Positions 1 to 9,178 of a stretch of 46,551 bases of DNA are shown in pieces (position 1 is the first letter of the stretch; the number at the start of each line of letters is the position of its first letter). The notes beneath the pieces are model-generated. The model ran no database searches, was not told the origin of the DNA, and worked only from the letters and a program-made list of their open reading frames with translations. The stretch is from Candidatus Pelagibacter sp. (lineage in GTDB: Bacteria; Pseudomonadota; Alphaproteobacteria; Pelagibacterales; Pelagibacteraceae). The position numbers were made by a program, and so were the translations under genes. The stretch covers positions 1-46,551 of the forward strand of contig JAOHFB010000004.1 in assembly GCA_028097785.1 (NCBI GenBank), written 5' to 3'.

Positions 1-102
1 CTTAATAAAAACACCTATATATTATGGTTATTACCAATATTTATATTTTTAATTGGAGGTGCAATTATTGCAAAAACTTTTATAATTAAAAAAAATAATT
101 AG
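1..102 (+). CDS. C-terminal fragment of a membrane protein (possibly CcmH-like)
   Basis: The first reading frame runs in from outside the window and encodes the last 33 residues of a protein, ending in TAG at 100-102. The visible part is one hydrophobic segment (LWLLPIFIFLIGGAIIA) followed by a short lysine-rich tail, so it is a C-terminal transmembrane anchor with the tail probably cytoplasmic. The pattern resembles the C-terminal anchor of the cytochrome c maturation protein CcmH, but 33 residues without the CxxC catalytic motif cannot settle this. The stop lies 5 bp before the next gene, so the two may be co-transcribed. Confidence 0.5.
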   Translation, partial: LNKNTYILWLLPIFIFLIGGAIIAKTFIIKKNN

Positions 103-107
103 CCATT

Positions 108-620
108 ATGATTTTAAAAAATTTTTTAATAAGTGTTGTATTTGTTCTATTAACCTTTTCAGCTAACGCTGAAGAAATAAAAGATAATAATCCGGACACT
201 AAATTTAGTGTTTATTCAGGTATGTTTGATTTTAGTGATGACGGAAAAAAATCTGCATTAATAGGTTTTCAACATCAAAATGAAAATCTTAATCGAGATA
301 CTTTTTTAGGTAACATTTCTCCTATAACTGGTGCGATGATTACTGCTGATAATGCTGGTTACATCTATACAGGGGTTCAAGCTCAATACAAAATTGGATC
401 ATTAAATATTACTCCAAGTTTTACACCAGGATTGTATCATGAGGGTGATGGCAAAGATCTTGGGCACATGCTTGAATTTAAGAGTGAAGTTCAATTGTCT
501 ATTGATTTTTCACAAAGTTCAAAATTAGGCTTTTCTTATAATCATATATCTAATGCTAGTTTAGGAGATAAAAATCCTGGGGCAAATAGTTATATGTTTA
601 ATTTCTTCAAAAACTTCTAA
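108..620 (+). CDS. PagL-like acyloxyacyl hydrolase family outer-membrane protein
   Basis: 170 residues. A signal peptide (about residues 1-21, ending SANA before EE) is followed by alternating short strands expected of a small outer-membrane beta-barrel, and the protein ends in Phe as barrel proteins often do. The C-terminal stretch NHISNASLGDKNPGANSY resembles the active-site strand of lipid A 3-O-deacylase PagL, whose catalytic triad is His-Ser-Glu. His146 and Ser148 are present; the position equivalent to the catalytic Glu, 14 residues after the His, is Asn160. The fold assignment is reasonable but deacylase activity is doubtful. It sits 8 bp before the hydroxyacid oxidase gene, with no evident functional link. 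Starts at ATG 108. Confidence 0.6.
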   Translation: MILKNFLISVVFVLLTFSANAEEIKDNNPDTKFSVYSGMFDFSDDGKKSALIGFQHQNENLNRDTFLGNISPITGAMITADNAGYIYTGVQAQYKIGSLNITPSFTPGLYHEGDGKDLGHMLEFKSEVQLSIDFSQSSKLGFSYNHISNASLGDKNPGANSYMFNFFKNF

Positions 621-628
621 TAACAATC

Positions 629-1780
629 ATGAAAATAAAAGATTGTTATAATTTTAATGACTTTAGAAAATTAGCAAAAAAAAGATTACCATCACCTATC
701 TTTCATTATATTGACGGTGGTGCAGATGATGAAGCCACTCTTAAAAGAAACACCGAAGCATTTAATGACTGTGATTTAATTCCTAATGTTTTGGCAAGTG
801 TAGGTAAACCTGATTTATCAACTACTGTTTTTGGTAAAAAAATTGATATGCCATTATTTTTATCACCAACAGCCATGCAAAGACTTTATCATCATGATGG
901 AGATAAAGCTTCAGCTCGAGCAGCAGAAAAGTTTGGAACTTTTTATAGTATGTCCACCATGGCAAATAATACTATTGAGGAAATTGCTGAAATTTCTAAA
1001 GGCCCAAAATTATTTCAACTTTATGTTCATAAAGACCAATCAATTACAGATGATTTAATTGAGAGATGCAGAACATCTGGCTATGATGGGATGTGTTTAA
1101 CAGTAGATACATTAGTTGCTGGAAATAGAGAAAGAGATCACAGAACAGGTTTTACTACTCCTCCAAAACTTACTCTTCAAAGCTTAATGAGTTTTGCAAT
1201 GAGACCTGAGTGGGTTTTTAATTATTTTACTCATAAAAAATTTGAATTATCTAATGTTGCAAAGAAAACAGATAAAGGAACCAATATTGCAAAGTCAGTA
1301 ATTGAATATATTAATGAACAATATGATCCAGCTATGAACTGGAAGGATGCAGAGTATTGTGTAAAAAAATGGAATAAACCATTTGCATTAAAAGGTGTGA
1401 TGTCAGTTGAGGATGCAAAAAGAGCAATTGATATTGGTTGTACTGCTATAATGGTTTCAAACCATGGTGGAAGACAATTAGATGGTTCAAGATCTCCATT
1501 CGATCAAGTTAAAGAACTTTCAGATGCAGTAGGGGATAAGCTTGAAATTATTTTAGATGGTGGAATTAGAAGAGGAACACATGTTTTAAAAGCTTTAGCT
1601 GCTGGTGCGACCGCATGTAGCTTTGGAAAAATGTTCTTATTTTCATTAGGTGCTGGAGGCCAACAGGGTGTTGAACGACTCTTGCAGAATATGCATGATG
1701 AAATAAATCGAAATATGGTATTAATGGGTTGTAAAAATATTAAAGAATTAAATAGATCAAAATTAATTTATAGAAAATAA
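629..1780 (+). CDS. FMN-dependent alpha-hydroxyacid oxidase/dehydrogenase (LldD/glycolate oxidase family)
   Basis: 383 residues, the usual length for the family. Members oxidise L-2-hydroxyacids (lactate, glycolate, mandelate) to 2-oxoacids on a TIM barrel with FMN. Visible active-site elements are Tyr27 (HYIDGG), Tyr132 (LYVHKD), Lys255 (FALKG), the catalytic His279 and substrate Arg282 in SNHGGRQLD, and the FMN phosphate loop DGGIRRG near residue 310. The substrate cannot be read from sequence. Being directly upstream of an aminotransferase and glcDEF suggests glycolate or lactate. There is no clear membrane-binding insertion loop of the kind seen in bacterial mandelate dehydrogenase, although residues 185-205 (SLMSFAMRPEWVF) are fairly hydrophobic. 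Confidence 0.88.
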   Translation: MKIKDCYNFNDFRKLAKKRLPSPIFHYIDGGADDEATLKRNTEAFNDCDLIPNVLASVGKPDLSTTVFGKKIDMPLFLSPTAMQRLYHHDGDKASARAAEKFGTFYSMSTMANNTIEEIAEISKGPKLFQLYVHKDQSITDDLIERCRTSGYDGMCLTVDTLVAGNRERDHRTGFTTPPKLTLQSLMSFAMRPEWVFNYFTHKKFELSNVAKKTDKGTNIAKSVIEYINEQYDPAMNWKDAEYCVKKWNKPFALKGVMSVEDAKRAIDIGCTAIMVSNHGGRQLDGSRSPFDQVKELSDAVGDKLEIILDGGIRRGTHVLKALAAGATACSFGKMFLFSLGAGGQQGVERLLQNMHDEINRNMVLMGCKNIKELNRSKLIYRK

Positions 1781-1800
1781 GAAATAAGGAGAGATTAAAT

Positions 1801-2964
1801 ATGAAATTAGCAGCAAGTCTAGATCGTTTAGGAACAGAGTCAGCATTTAGTGTTTTAGCAGAAGCAAAAAAATTAGAGGCTGCTGGAAATCCAATGATAC
1901 ATCTAGGACTTGGTCAACCTGATTTTAAAACTCCAAAACATGTAGTTGAGGCTGCTAAAAAAGCTTTAGACGATGGACACCATGGATACGTTTTATCTAA
2001 CGGTATTTTAGAGTGTAGACAAGCTGTAACAAGATGGATAAAAAAACGTTACAACGCAGAAGTAGATCCTGAAAGAATTACAATTATGCCAGGGGGTAAA
2101 CCTACCATGCACTACGCCATACAATGCTTTGGTGAACCTGGAGCTGAAATTATTCACCCAACGCCTGCGTTCCCAATTTATGAGTCTATGATTAACTATA
2201 CTGGTTCTACAGCAGTTCCTTATGATTTAACAGAGGACAAAGATCTAAAATTTAGTGCAGAAAAAATTTTATCTTTAATAACTGATAAAACTAGATTGTT
2301 AATTTTAATTAATCCAAACAATCCAACAGGAAGTTTTGTTGAAAAATCTGAAATAGATAAATTGGCTGAAGGATTAAAAAAACATCCTCATGTTACTATT
2401 TTAAGTGATGAAATTTATAGTAGACAAATTTTTGATGGTAAAGAAATGCCAACGTTCTTCAATTATCCAGAATTAAGAGATAGATTAATTGTTCTTGAAG
2501 GCTGGAGTAAGGCTTATTCTATGACTGGCTGGAGATTGGGTTGGAGCTTTTGGCCAGAAAATTTAATTGAACATGTAAATAAATTATTAATTAATAGTGT
2601 TTCATGTGTTAATGCAGCTGCTCAGTTTGCAGGTATTGCTGCTTTAGATGGACCAGATGAATCTATTAATCAAATGATGGAAAAATTTACTCATAGAAGA
2701 AAATTAATTCATGAAGGCCTAAATAGTTTGCCAGGTGTTGAATGTAGTTTACCTGGTGGAGCATTCTATGCTTTTCCTAAGGTTATAGGCACTGGAATGG
2801 ATGGCTCAGAATTTTGTAAAAGAGCAATGCATGAGGCTGGGGTCGCTATAGTTCCAGGAACTGCTTTTGGTAAAACTTCTAAAGATTATGTAAGATTTAG
2901 TTTTGCGGCTTCTCAAGATAATATTTCTAATGCATTAGAAAATATCAAAAAAATGCTTGGCTAA
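1801..2964 (+). CDS. Class I/II PLP-dependent aminotransferase
   Basis: 387 residues, fold-type I aminotransferase. Landmarks are the N-terminal substrate loop GLGQPDFKTP, NPNNPTG at 171-177 (Asn174 contacts PLP), Asp203 in LSDEIYS, the Schiff-base Lys237 in GWSKAYSMTGWR, and the C-terminal carboxylate-binding Arg in YVRFSF. It belongs to the aspartate/alanine/aromatic aminotransferase superfamily; the amino donor cannot be read directly. It begins 20 bp after the hydroxyacid oxidase, with a good ribosome site (AAGGAGAG) upstream, and ends 4 bp before glcD. I infer that it transaminates the oxoacids made by its neighbours, for example glyoxylate to glycine. Confidence 0.88.
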   Translation: MKLAASLDRLGTESAFSVLAEAKKLEAAGNPMIHLGLGQPDFKTPKHVVEAAKKALDDGHHGYVLSNGILECRQAVTRWIKKRYNAEVDPERITIMPGGKPTMHYAIQCFGEPGAEIIHPTPAFPIYESMINYTGSTAVPYDLTEDKDLKFSAEKILSLITDKTRLLILINPNNPTGSFVEKSEIDKLAEGLKKHPHVTILSDEIYSRQIFDGKEMPTFFNYPELRDRLIVLEGWSKAYSMTGWRLGWSFWPENLIEHVNKLLINSVSCVNAAAQFAGIAALDGPDESINQMMEKFTHRRKLIHEGLNSLPGVECSLPGGAFYAFPKVIGTGMDGSEFCKRAMHEAGVAIVPGTAFGKTSKDYVRFSFAASQDNISNALENIKKMLG

Positions 2965-2968
2965 GATT

Positions 2969-4465
2969 ATGACAGAGTTAGCGCTACCAAAAGTTGATAA
3001 AAAAATAATTGAGCGCAAAGACGAAATTGTAAAAAATTTATCAAAAATTTCTGGATCAGATAATGTATTAAGTCATCCTGATGAGATAAAACCTTATGAA
3101 ACTGATGCACTTGCAGCTTATACTCAAACTCCATTATCGGTAATTTTACCAAAAGACACAAATGAAGTTAGCGAGATATTAAAGTATTGTCATAGAGAAA
3201 ATATTAAAGTGATTCCTAGAGGTGCTGGAACCGGTTTATCAGGTGGTGCTTTACCACTGCAAGACGCAGTCATATTGGGTTTAGGAAAATTTAATAAAAT
3301 TTTAGATATTGATTATGAAAATAAGTGCGTAGTAACGCAACCTGGTGTCACAAATTTAGGGATTACTCATGCAGTACAACATAAGGGGTTCTATTACGCT
3401 CCTGATCCTTCAAGCCAATTAGCTTGTTCTATAGGAGGCAATGTTGCAGAGAACTCTGGTGGAGTACATTCTCTTAAATATGGAACAACTACTAATAATA
3501 TTCTAGGGGTTGAAATGGTTTTAATGGATGGAACTATTTGTAGATTTGGAGGAAAGACATTAGATCAGGAGGGATATGATTTAATGGGTTTAATTTGTGG
3601 ATCTGAAGGATTGCTTGGTGTCGTTACAGAAGTGACAGTTAAAATTCTAAAAAAACCACAAGTAGTTAAAGCTGCATTGATTGGTTTTCCATCTATTAAA
3701 GAGGGAGGAAATGCTGCATCAGAAATTATTTCTAATGGGATTGTTCCAGCAGGTATGGAAATTATGGATAAAGCTTTAATTGAAGCAACAGATAATTTTA
3801 GTAAAGCAGGGTACCCTCGTGATGCTGAATTATTATTAATAGTTGAACTGGATGGTACAGAGTCAGAAGTTAATGAATTGTTAAAAAAAGTTAGCGAAAT
3901 TTCAAAAAAAAATAACTGCTCCAGTCTCAAATTGAGTAAAAGTGAGGAAGAAAGATTAAAATTTTGGGCTGGAAGAAAAGCAGCTTTTCCAGCTTGTGGT
4001 GCAATGGCTCCTGATTATTATTGTATGGATGGAGTTATCCCAAGAGGAAAACTTGCTGAAGCCTTATTAGAGATTAGAAAATTATCTGACAAATATAAAT
4101 TACTAGTAGCTAATTGTTTTCATGCAGGTGATGGAAATCTTCATCCACTTATAATGTTTGACGGCAGTGATAAAGAACAACTAAGAAAAACAGAGGAGTT
4201 TGGTGCAGAAATACTTAAACTTTGCGTGAAACTTGGAGGAGTTATCACTGGTGAACATGGAGTAGGAATAGAGAAAAGAGAATTAATGTGTGAGATGTTT
4301 AATGATAGGGATATCCAACAACAATTAGATATAAAAAAATCACTAGATGAAAAAAATTTATTAAATCCAGGAAAAGTTTATCCTATTTTAAGAAAATGTG
4401 CAGAGGAAGGAAGGGTTCATGTCCACAAAAATGAAAATAAATTCCCAGATCTTCCAAGATTCTAA
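2969..4465 (+). CDS. glcD: Glycolate oxidase, FAD-linked catalytic subunit GlcD
   Basis: 498 residues from ATG 2969. A TTG at 2957 in the same frame would add four residues and overlap the previous gene; I prefer the ATG, which leaves a 4-bp gap. The N-terminal PCMH-type FAD-binding domain (about 50-235) shows PRGAGTGLSGGA and SIGGNVAENSGG. The C-terminal FAD-oxidase domain ends with the conserved ITGEHGVGIEKRE segment. GlcD oxidises glycolate (and D-lactate) to glyoxylate, passing electrons to GlcE/GlcF and the membrane quinone pool. The order glcD-glcE-glcF with overlapping genes is canonical, which separates it from stand-alone D-lactate dehydrogenases of the same family. Confidence 0.93.
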   Translation: MTELALPKVDKKIIERKDEIVKNLSKISGSDNVLSHPDEIKPYETDALAAYTQTPLSVILPKDTNEVSEILKYCHRENIKVIPRGAGTGLSGGALPLQDAVILGLGKFNKILDIDYENKCVVTQPGVTNLGITHAVQHKGFYYAPDPSSQLACSIGGNVAENSGGVHSLKYGTTTNNILGVEMVLMDGTICRFGGKTLDQEGYDLMGLICGSEGLLGVVTEVTVKILKKPQVVKAALIGFPSIKEGGNAASEIISNGIVPAGMEIMDKALIEATDNFSKAGYPRDAELLLIVELDGTESEVNELLKKVSEISKKNNCSSLKLSKSEEERLKFWAGRKAAFPACGAMAPDYYCMDGVIPRGKLAEALLEIRKLSDKYKLLVANCFHAGDGNLHPLIMFDGSDKEQLRKTEEFGAEILKLCVKLGGVITGEHGVGIEKRELMCEMFNDRDIQQQLDIKKSLDEKNLLNPGKVYPILRKCAEEGRVHVHKNENKFPDLPRF

Positions 4466-5699
4466 TAATACTTATTACCCCAAAGACGAGGCAGAAGTAT
4501 CAAATTTAATTAAAGAATTTCATAAAAAAAATTTGCCAACTGAAATAGTTGGAACTGATTCAAAAAGTTTTATTGGCAATAAAACTCAAGCATCCAATAA
4601 AATCTCACTTTCTAAATTATCGGGTATTATTGATTATTTTCCAGAAGAACTTTATATAAAAGTTAAAGCCGGCACACCATTAGAGGATGTAGAAAAAGCT
4701 CTAGAAAAAAATAATCAAGAATTAGCATTTGAGCCAATTGATTTTGGTTTTATAGAACATGGAAAATCTAATAAGGGAACTGTTGCAGGTTGTTTGTCAT
4801 GTAATTATGCTGGCTCTAGAAGATTTAAAGTTGGAAGTGTAAGAGATCATGTTTTAGGATTTCAAGGTATTAATGGCAAAGGCGATATCATTAAATCTGG
4901 AGGAACAGTTGTAAAAAACGTAACAGGTTATGATTTGTCAAAATTAGTTACTGGGTCCTTTGGAACTTTGAGTGTTTTAACTGAAATTACTCTTAAAGTT
5001 TTACCAAAAAAAAGTTTTTCAAACACAGTAGTGATTGATGTAAAAGATAATAAAATAATTTATGATTTATTTGATAAAATAGCAGGTTCAAGTAGTGAAG
5101 TATCAGGAGCTACTTTTATTCCAGAAGAACCAAAAGACGAAAATTATTTAAAAAATAGAGATAAAATTTTTAAGTTTAATGATTTAGACTTTAAAGGTCC
5201 ATTTTTAGCATTTAGAGTAGAAGGAGATAAAGTTTCAATTAATGAGAAAATTAAATCTTTGACAAAAGAGTTGCAATTAAACACTTTTAAAACTTTCCTG
5301 CTGGATACTTATCAATCAGAACCATTTTGGAAAAAAATAAATAATTTGGAACTTTTTGAAACTACAAAAAATAATTTGATGAGAATAGTTATTGAACCAT
5401 CCAATGGATCAAAGATGATGAAGTATTTGGGCAATAAATTTAAGTATTATATTGATTGGTGTGGATCCTTATTTTGGGTTGAAGTGCCAGCAAAAAAAAA
5501 TGTTAAGATTAAAGAAATTAAGAAAACTACCAAAGAATTTGGTGGATATTTAACGATTATAAAAACATCAGCAGATTATGACTATGAGGAGTCAATCTTT
5601 ACCATTGATGATGTGCGACTAATAATTTCTAAAAAGATCAAAGAAAGTTTTGATCCAAAAAGAATTTTAAATCCCGGAAAAATGTATAGAGGAGTTTAA
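4419..5699 (+). CDS. glcE: Glycolate oxidase, FAD-binding subunit GlcE
   Basis: 426 residues from ATG 4419, which has AGGAAGGAAGG a few bases upstream; an in-frame GTG at 4398 lacks such a site. The gene starts 47 bp inside the end of glcD in another frame, suggesting translational coupling. It has a GlcD-like FAD domain with GTVAGCLSCNYAGSRR and VVKNVTGYDLSKLVTGSFGT, the latter typical of GlcE, and ends in a short family motif RILNPGKMY. GlcE is the second flavin-domain subunit of the GlcDEF complex and is required for activity in E. coli. Length and motifs are normal. Confidence 0.92.
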   Translation: MSTKMKINSQIFQDSNNTYYPKDEAEVSNLIKEFHKKNLPTEIVGTDSKSFIGNKTQASNKISLSKLSGIIDYFPEELYIKVKAGTPLEDVEKALEKNNQELAFEPIDFGFIEHGKSNKGTVAGCLSCNYAGSRRFKVGSVRDHVLGFQGINGKGDIIKSGGTVVKNVTGYDLSKLVTGSFGTLSVLTEITLKVLPKKSFSNTVVIDVKDNKIIYDLFDKIAGSSSEVSGATFIPEEPKDENYLKNRDKIFKFNDLDFKGPFLAFRVEGDKVSINEKIKSLTKELQLNTFKTFLLDTYQSEPFWKKINNLELFETTKNNLMRIVIEPSNGSKMMKYLGNKFKYYIDWCGSLFWVEVPAKKNVKIKEIKKTTKEFGGYLTIIKTSADYDYEESIFTIDDVRLIISKKIKESFDPKRILNPGKMYRGV

Positions 5700-6994
5700 T
5701 GCAAACAAATTTTTCAAAAAAACAATTAGAAGATAAAGATAATTTAGCTACCGAAAAAATTTTCAAACAATGTGTTCATTGTGGAATGTGTAATGCTACA
5801 TGTCCTACCCATCAGTTATTAGGTGACGAGCTTGATGGACCAAGAGGAAGAATTTATTTAATAAAAGACATGTTGGAAAATAATAAAAAACCAACAGAAA
5901 AAGTTGTTAAACATATTGATAGGTGTCTTTCATGTTATAGTTGTATGACCACATGTCCTGCAGGTGTAAATTATATGCATATCATTGATCATGGAAAAAA
6001 ATATATTGAAAAAAATTATGAAAGATCTTTTTTCGATAAATTAATTAGACATTTTTTATCAATAACTCTTCCCAATACAAAAGTTTTTAGATTATCAAGT
6101 TTTTTAGTGAAACTAAGCAAGCCTTTCAAATTTTTAATGCCATCAAAAATTAAAGATATGATGGAGTTAATGCCAACTCATTTTCCAAAAAAACAACTTA
6201 AAAATAAAGAAATTTATACAGTAAAAGGAAAAAAAAAAATTGCAAGAGTTGCACTATTAACTGGCTGTGTTCAAAAAGAAATTTCACCTCAAATTAATGA
6301 GTCAACTATTAGACTACTTAATAGACATGGTGTTGAAGTAGTAGTTCCGAAAAAAATTCGATGTTGTGGATCTTTAAATCATCATTTGGGAAAAGAGGAT
6401 GATGCTCACCAAGACTTTAAAAATAATATTAATACTTGGTATGACGAACATCAAAAAGGCAATTTAGATGCAATTTTATCTAACACATCTGGTTGTGGAA
6501 CTACAATGAAAGATTATGGATTTATCTTTAGAGATGATAAGGAATTAAGTAAAAAAGCAAAAGTTATTTCTGAGTTAACTAGAGATATTTCGGAATATAT
6601 TTTTGAAAGTTTAAAGCTAGATATCAAAGAAAAAAATAAAAAATACAAAGTTGCATACCATTCAGCATGTTCTATGCAGCATGGTCAAAAAGTTCATTCG
6701 CAACCAATTGCACTTTTAGAAAAAACAAATAATGAAATCCTTGAAATTCCAGAAGGTCATATTTGCTGTGGTTCAGCTGGAACTTATAATATTTTACAAT
6801 CAGAAATAGCTAAACAATTATTGACTAAAAAAGTAGATAATATTGAAAGTTTGAAACCTGATTTTATTTCTACAGGAAATATTGGTTGTATTACCCAAAT
6901 TTCCCATGGTACAAAAGTTCCAATTGTACACACAATTGAAGTTCTAGATTGGTATACAGGAGGTCCAAAACCAGAGGTGTTACAGAGGAATTAA
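5699..6994 (+). CDS. glcF: Glycolate oxidase, iron-sulfur subunit GlcF
   Basis: 431 residues, overlapping glcE by one base (TAATG). Two ferredoxin-type [4Fe-4S] motifs lie at Cys25/28/31/35 and Cys76/79/82/86. Two C-terminal CCG (heterodisulfide reductase-like) domains follow, each with a CCG signature (CCGSLNHH and CCGSAGTY). The subunit carries electrons from the GlcD/GlcE flavins to the respiratory chain at the inner membrane. All expected cysteine ligands are present, so the complex appears functional. Confidence 0.93.
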   Translation: MQTNFSKKQLEDKDNLATEKIFKQCVHCGMCNATCPTHQLLGDELDGPRGRIYLIKDMLENNKKPTEKVVKHIDRCLSCYSCMTTCPAGVNYMHIIDHGKKYIEKNYERSFFDKLIRHFLSITLPNTKVFRLSSFLVKLSKPFKFLMPSKIKDMMELMPTHFPKKQLKNKEIYTVKGKKKIARVALLTGCVQKEISPQINESTIRLLNRHGVEVVVPKKIRCCGSLNHHLGKEDDAHQDFKNNINTWYDEHQKGNLDAILSNTSGCGTTMKDYGFIFRDDKELSKKAKVISELTRDISEYIFESLKLDIKEKNKKYKVAYHSACSMQHGQKVHSQPIALLEKTNNEILEIPEGHICCGSAGTYNILQSEIAKQLLTKKVDNIESLKPDFISTGNIGCITQISHGTKVPIVHTIEVLDWYTGGPKPEVLQRN

Positions 6995-6996
6995 CT

Positions 6997-7950
6997 ATGA
7001 AAAAGATACTAGTTACAAGAAGGTTACTTAAAGATTGTGAAGATAAAGCATCAAATATTTTTGATGCAAAACTTAATGCAAACGATGAACTTTATTCTCA
7101 AACAAAATTAATTGAGCTTAGTCAAGGATGTGATGCAGTGCTTACATCTTTAACAGATAAAATGGATGAGGATACAATCAATAAACTTCCAGAGACAGTT
7201 AAAGTAATTTCAAACTTTGCAGTTGGTTTTGGAAACATAGATCTAGAAGCTGCAAAAAAAAGAGGTATTGCTGTAACAAATACTCCTGAAGTTTTATCAG
7301 ATGCAACAGCTGAAATTGGCATTCTTCTTATTTTGGGTGCTTGCAGAAGAGCTGCTGAAGGAATCGAGGCAGCAAAAGAAAGTAATTGGAAATGGTCTGC
7401 AGATTATTTAATTGGAAAACAATTAACAGGTACAAGACTTGGTATTTTAGGAATGGGAAGAATTGGGCAAAAAATTGCAAAAATCGCAAAATCGCTTGGA
7501 ATGATAATTCATTATCATAATCGCTCAAAATTAAGTGAAGATAAAGAGCAAGGAGCTATTTATCATGATAGTCTAAAAGGTCTTTTTTCAGTATCAGATG
7601 TTTTATCAATTTGTTGTCCAGCTACAAAAGAAACTGTCAATTTAATTAATAAAGAGACAGTAGAATATTTTCCTAAAGGTGCAGTGATTACTAATGTTGC
7701 TCGAGGAGATATAGTAGACGATGATGCTTTAATTGATGCATTAAATAGAAGAAAAATTTATGCAGCAGGTTTAGATGTCTATAAAGGTGAACCTAATTTA
7801 AACCCAGGTTATTTAAAAATTAAGAGTGCATTTATTTTACCTCATCTTGGAAGTGCAACTAAAGATACAAGAACAGCAATGGCTAATTTAGCAATAGATA
7901 ATATTGATGAATTTTTCAACACCGGTAATTGCAAAAATAAAGTAAATTAA
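6997..7950 (+). CDS. D-isomer-specific 2-hydroxyacid dehydrogenase (glyoxylate reductase-like)
   Basis: 317 residues from ATG 6997, 2 bp after glcF and behind CAGAGGAA. An earlier in-frame ATG at 6949 would lie inside glcF and adds residues unlike the family. The NAD(P) Rossmann motif GILGMGRIGQKIA is clear, followed by the catalytic-domain blocks NVARGDIVDDDALIDAL (catalytic Arg), LDVYKGEP (Glu) and LPHLGSAT (His). Best match by eye is the glyoxylate/hydroxypyruvate reductase branch. It would interconvert glyoxylate and glycolate, the reverse direction to GlcDEF, so together they could balance redox. The substrate is inferred from context; other 2-oxoacids are possible. Confidence 0.85.
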   Translation: MKKILVTRRLLKDCEDKASNIFDAKLNANDELYSQTKLIELSQGCDAVLTSLTDKMDEDTINKLPETVKVISNFAVGFGNIDLEAAKKRGIAVTNTPEVLSDATAEIGILLILGACRRAAEGIEAAKESNWKWSADYLIGKQLTGTRLGILGMGRIGQKIAKIAKSLGMIIHYHNRSKLSEDKEQGAIYHDSLKGLFSVSDVLSICCPATKETVNLINKETVEYFPKGAVITNVARGDIVDDDALIDALNRRKIYAAGLDVYKGEPNLNPGYLKIKSAFILPHLGSATKDTRTAMANLAIDNIDEFFNTGNCKNKVN

Positions 7951-7961
7951 AACTTTAATTT

Positions 7962-9173
7962 ATGAACAAACCTGTACTAGCTAAATCAAAAGCTATTACA
8001 ATATTTTTAGTATTTGCTTTAGGCTATTTTATCTCAACTTTACTTAGAGCAATTACAGCAACCATCTCTCCTGAATTGGTTTCAGAATTTAATCTTACTT
8101 CAGGTGAGCTAGGACTTCTTGGAGGAGGATATTTTTTAGGATTTGCAAGTGTACAAATTCCATTGGGATATTTATTAGATTCTAAAGGGCCTAGAAAAAT
8201 AGTTTCTTATTTTTTATCTTTATCAATAATTGGCTTAATTTTATTTTCATTAGCTCAAAACTTAACGATGCTTTTAATTTCAAGAATATTAATTGGTGTT
8301 GGTGTTGGTGCATGTTTGATGGGACCTTTAACTGCTTATAGGATTTGGTTTCAAGATGAAACACAGCAACGTGCAAATTCATGGATGTTAATGGTTGGAG
8401 CTATAGGAATGCTATCATCTAGTTTACCTGTTCAGTTTTTTTTACCAATTATAGGTTGGAGGGCAATATTTTTATCTTTAGCACTACTAACATTAGTTTG
8501 TATAATTTTAATAGTAATCTTTATTCCTAAATGGCACTCTAAAAGTGTTGATAATAAACAATTAGCTGAAAGTAGATTAAGTACAGTTTGGAAAAACTCT
8601 TTATTTCTAAGCTTAGTGCCTATGGGTTTTTTTACCTATGGAGGTTTGTTTGCGATCCAAACACTATGGGCTGGACCCTGGATGATAAGAGTTTCGGGTT
8701 ACACCTCACAAGAGAGTGCTAATGGACTTTTTTTGATTTATTTTGCTATGCTTGTTTCATTTTTGTGCTGGGGTTACTTCGTTCCAAAATTTTCAAAAAA
8801 TATAAATGATGCAATTAGATTGTTAAAATTTGGTGCACCAATAAGTTTAATAGTGCTTGCGATAATTATTTATTTAGGTCCTAAAGCGGGGTCCATTCAT
8901 TGGGCAATATTTTTAGTAAGCTCTATATTTTTATCCTTAACTCAGCCAGCGGTTGGTATGGCGTTCTCCTTGTCTAATGCAGGTAAAGCTCTAACTTCTT
9001 TTAACTTGTTGATTTTTATTGGAGCATTTTTTATGCAATGGATTATTGGATTGATTATTGATGCAGGAATGAGTCTAAACTTTACAGAAATAATTTCATT
9101 TAGATTAGCAATGTTATTTGTACTTATAACATCTTTATTATCTTATTTATTTTTTATAATGAAATTAAAGTAA
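7962..9173 (+). CDS. Major facilitator superfamily transporter
   Basis: 403 residues with about 12 hydrophobic segments. The MFS motif A between helices 2 and 3 reads GYLLDSKGPRK, and helix 4 has RILIGVGVGACLMGP. It begins 11 bp after the hydroxyacid dehydrogenase, at the end of the 2-hydroxyacid/glyoxylate block, so uptake or export of a small monocarboxylate such as glycolate is a reasonable inference. Sequence alone does not give the substrate. It converges on the minus-strand regulator with only 5 bp between the stop codons and no visible hairpin terminator. Confidence 0.82.
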   Translation: MNKPVLAKSKAITIFLVFALGYFISTLLRAITATISPELVSEFNLTSGELGLLGGGYFLGFASVQIPLGYLLDSKGPRKIVSYFLSLSIIGLILFSLAQNLTMLLISRILIGVGVGACLMGPLTAYRIWFQDETQQRANSWMLMVGAIGMLSSSLPVQFFLPIIGWRAIFLSLALLTLVCIILIVIFIPKWHSKSVDNKQLAESRLSTVWKNSLFLSLVPMGFFTYGGLFAIQTLWAGPWMIRVSGYTSQESANGLFLIYFAMLVSFLCWGYFVPKFSKNINDAIRLLKFGAPISLIVLAIIIYLGPKAGSIHWAIFLVSSIFLSLTQPAVGMAFSLSNAGKALTSFNLLIFIGAFFMQWIIGLIIDAGMSLNFTEIISFRLAMLFVLITSLLSYLFFIMKLK

Positions 9174-9178
9174 ATGAA

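Noticed and set aside
3565..3930. Minus-strand open frame of 121 codons within glcD
   Set aside because: Fully antisense to the conserved FAD-oxidase region of glcD.
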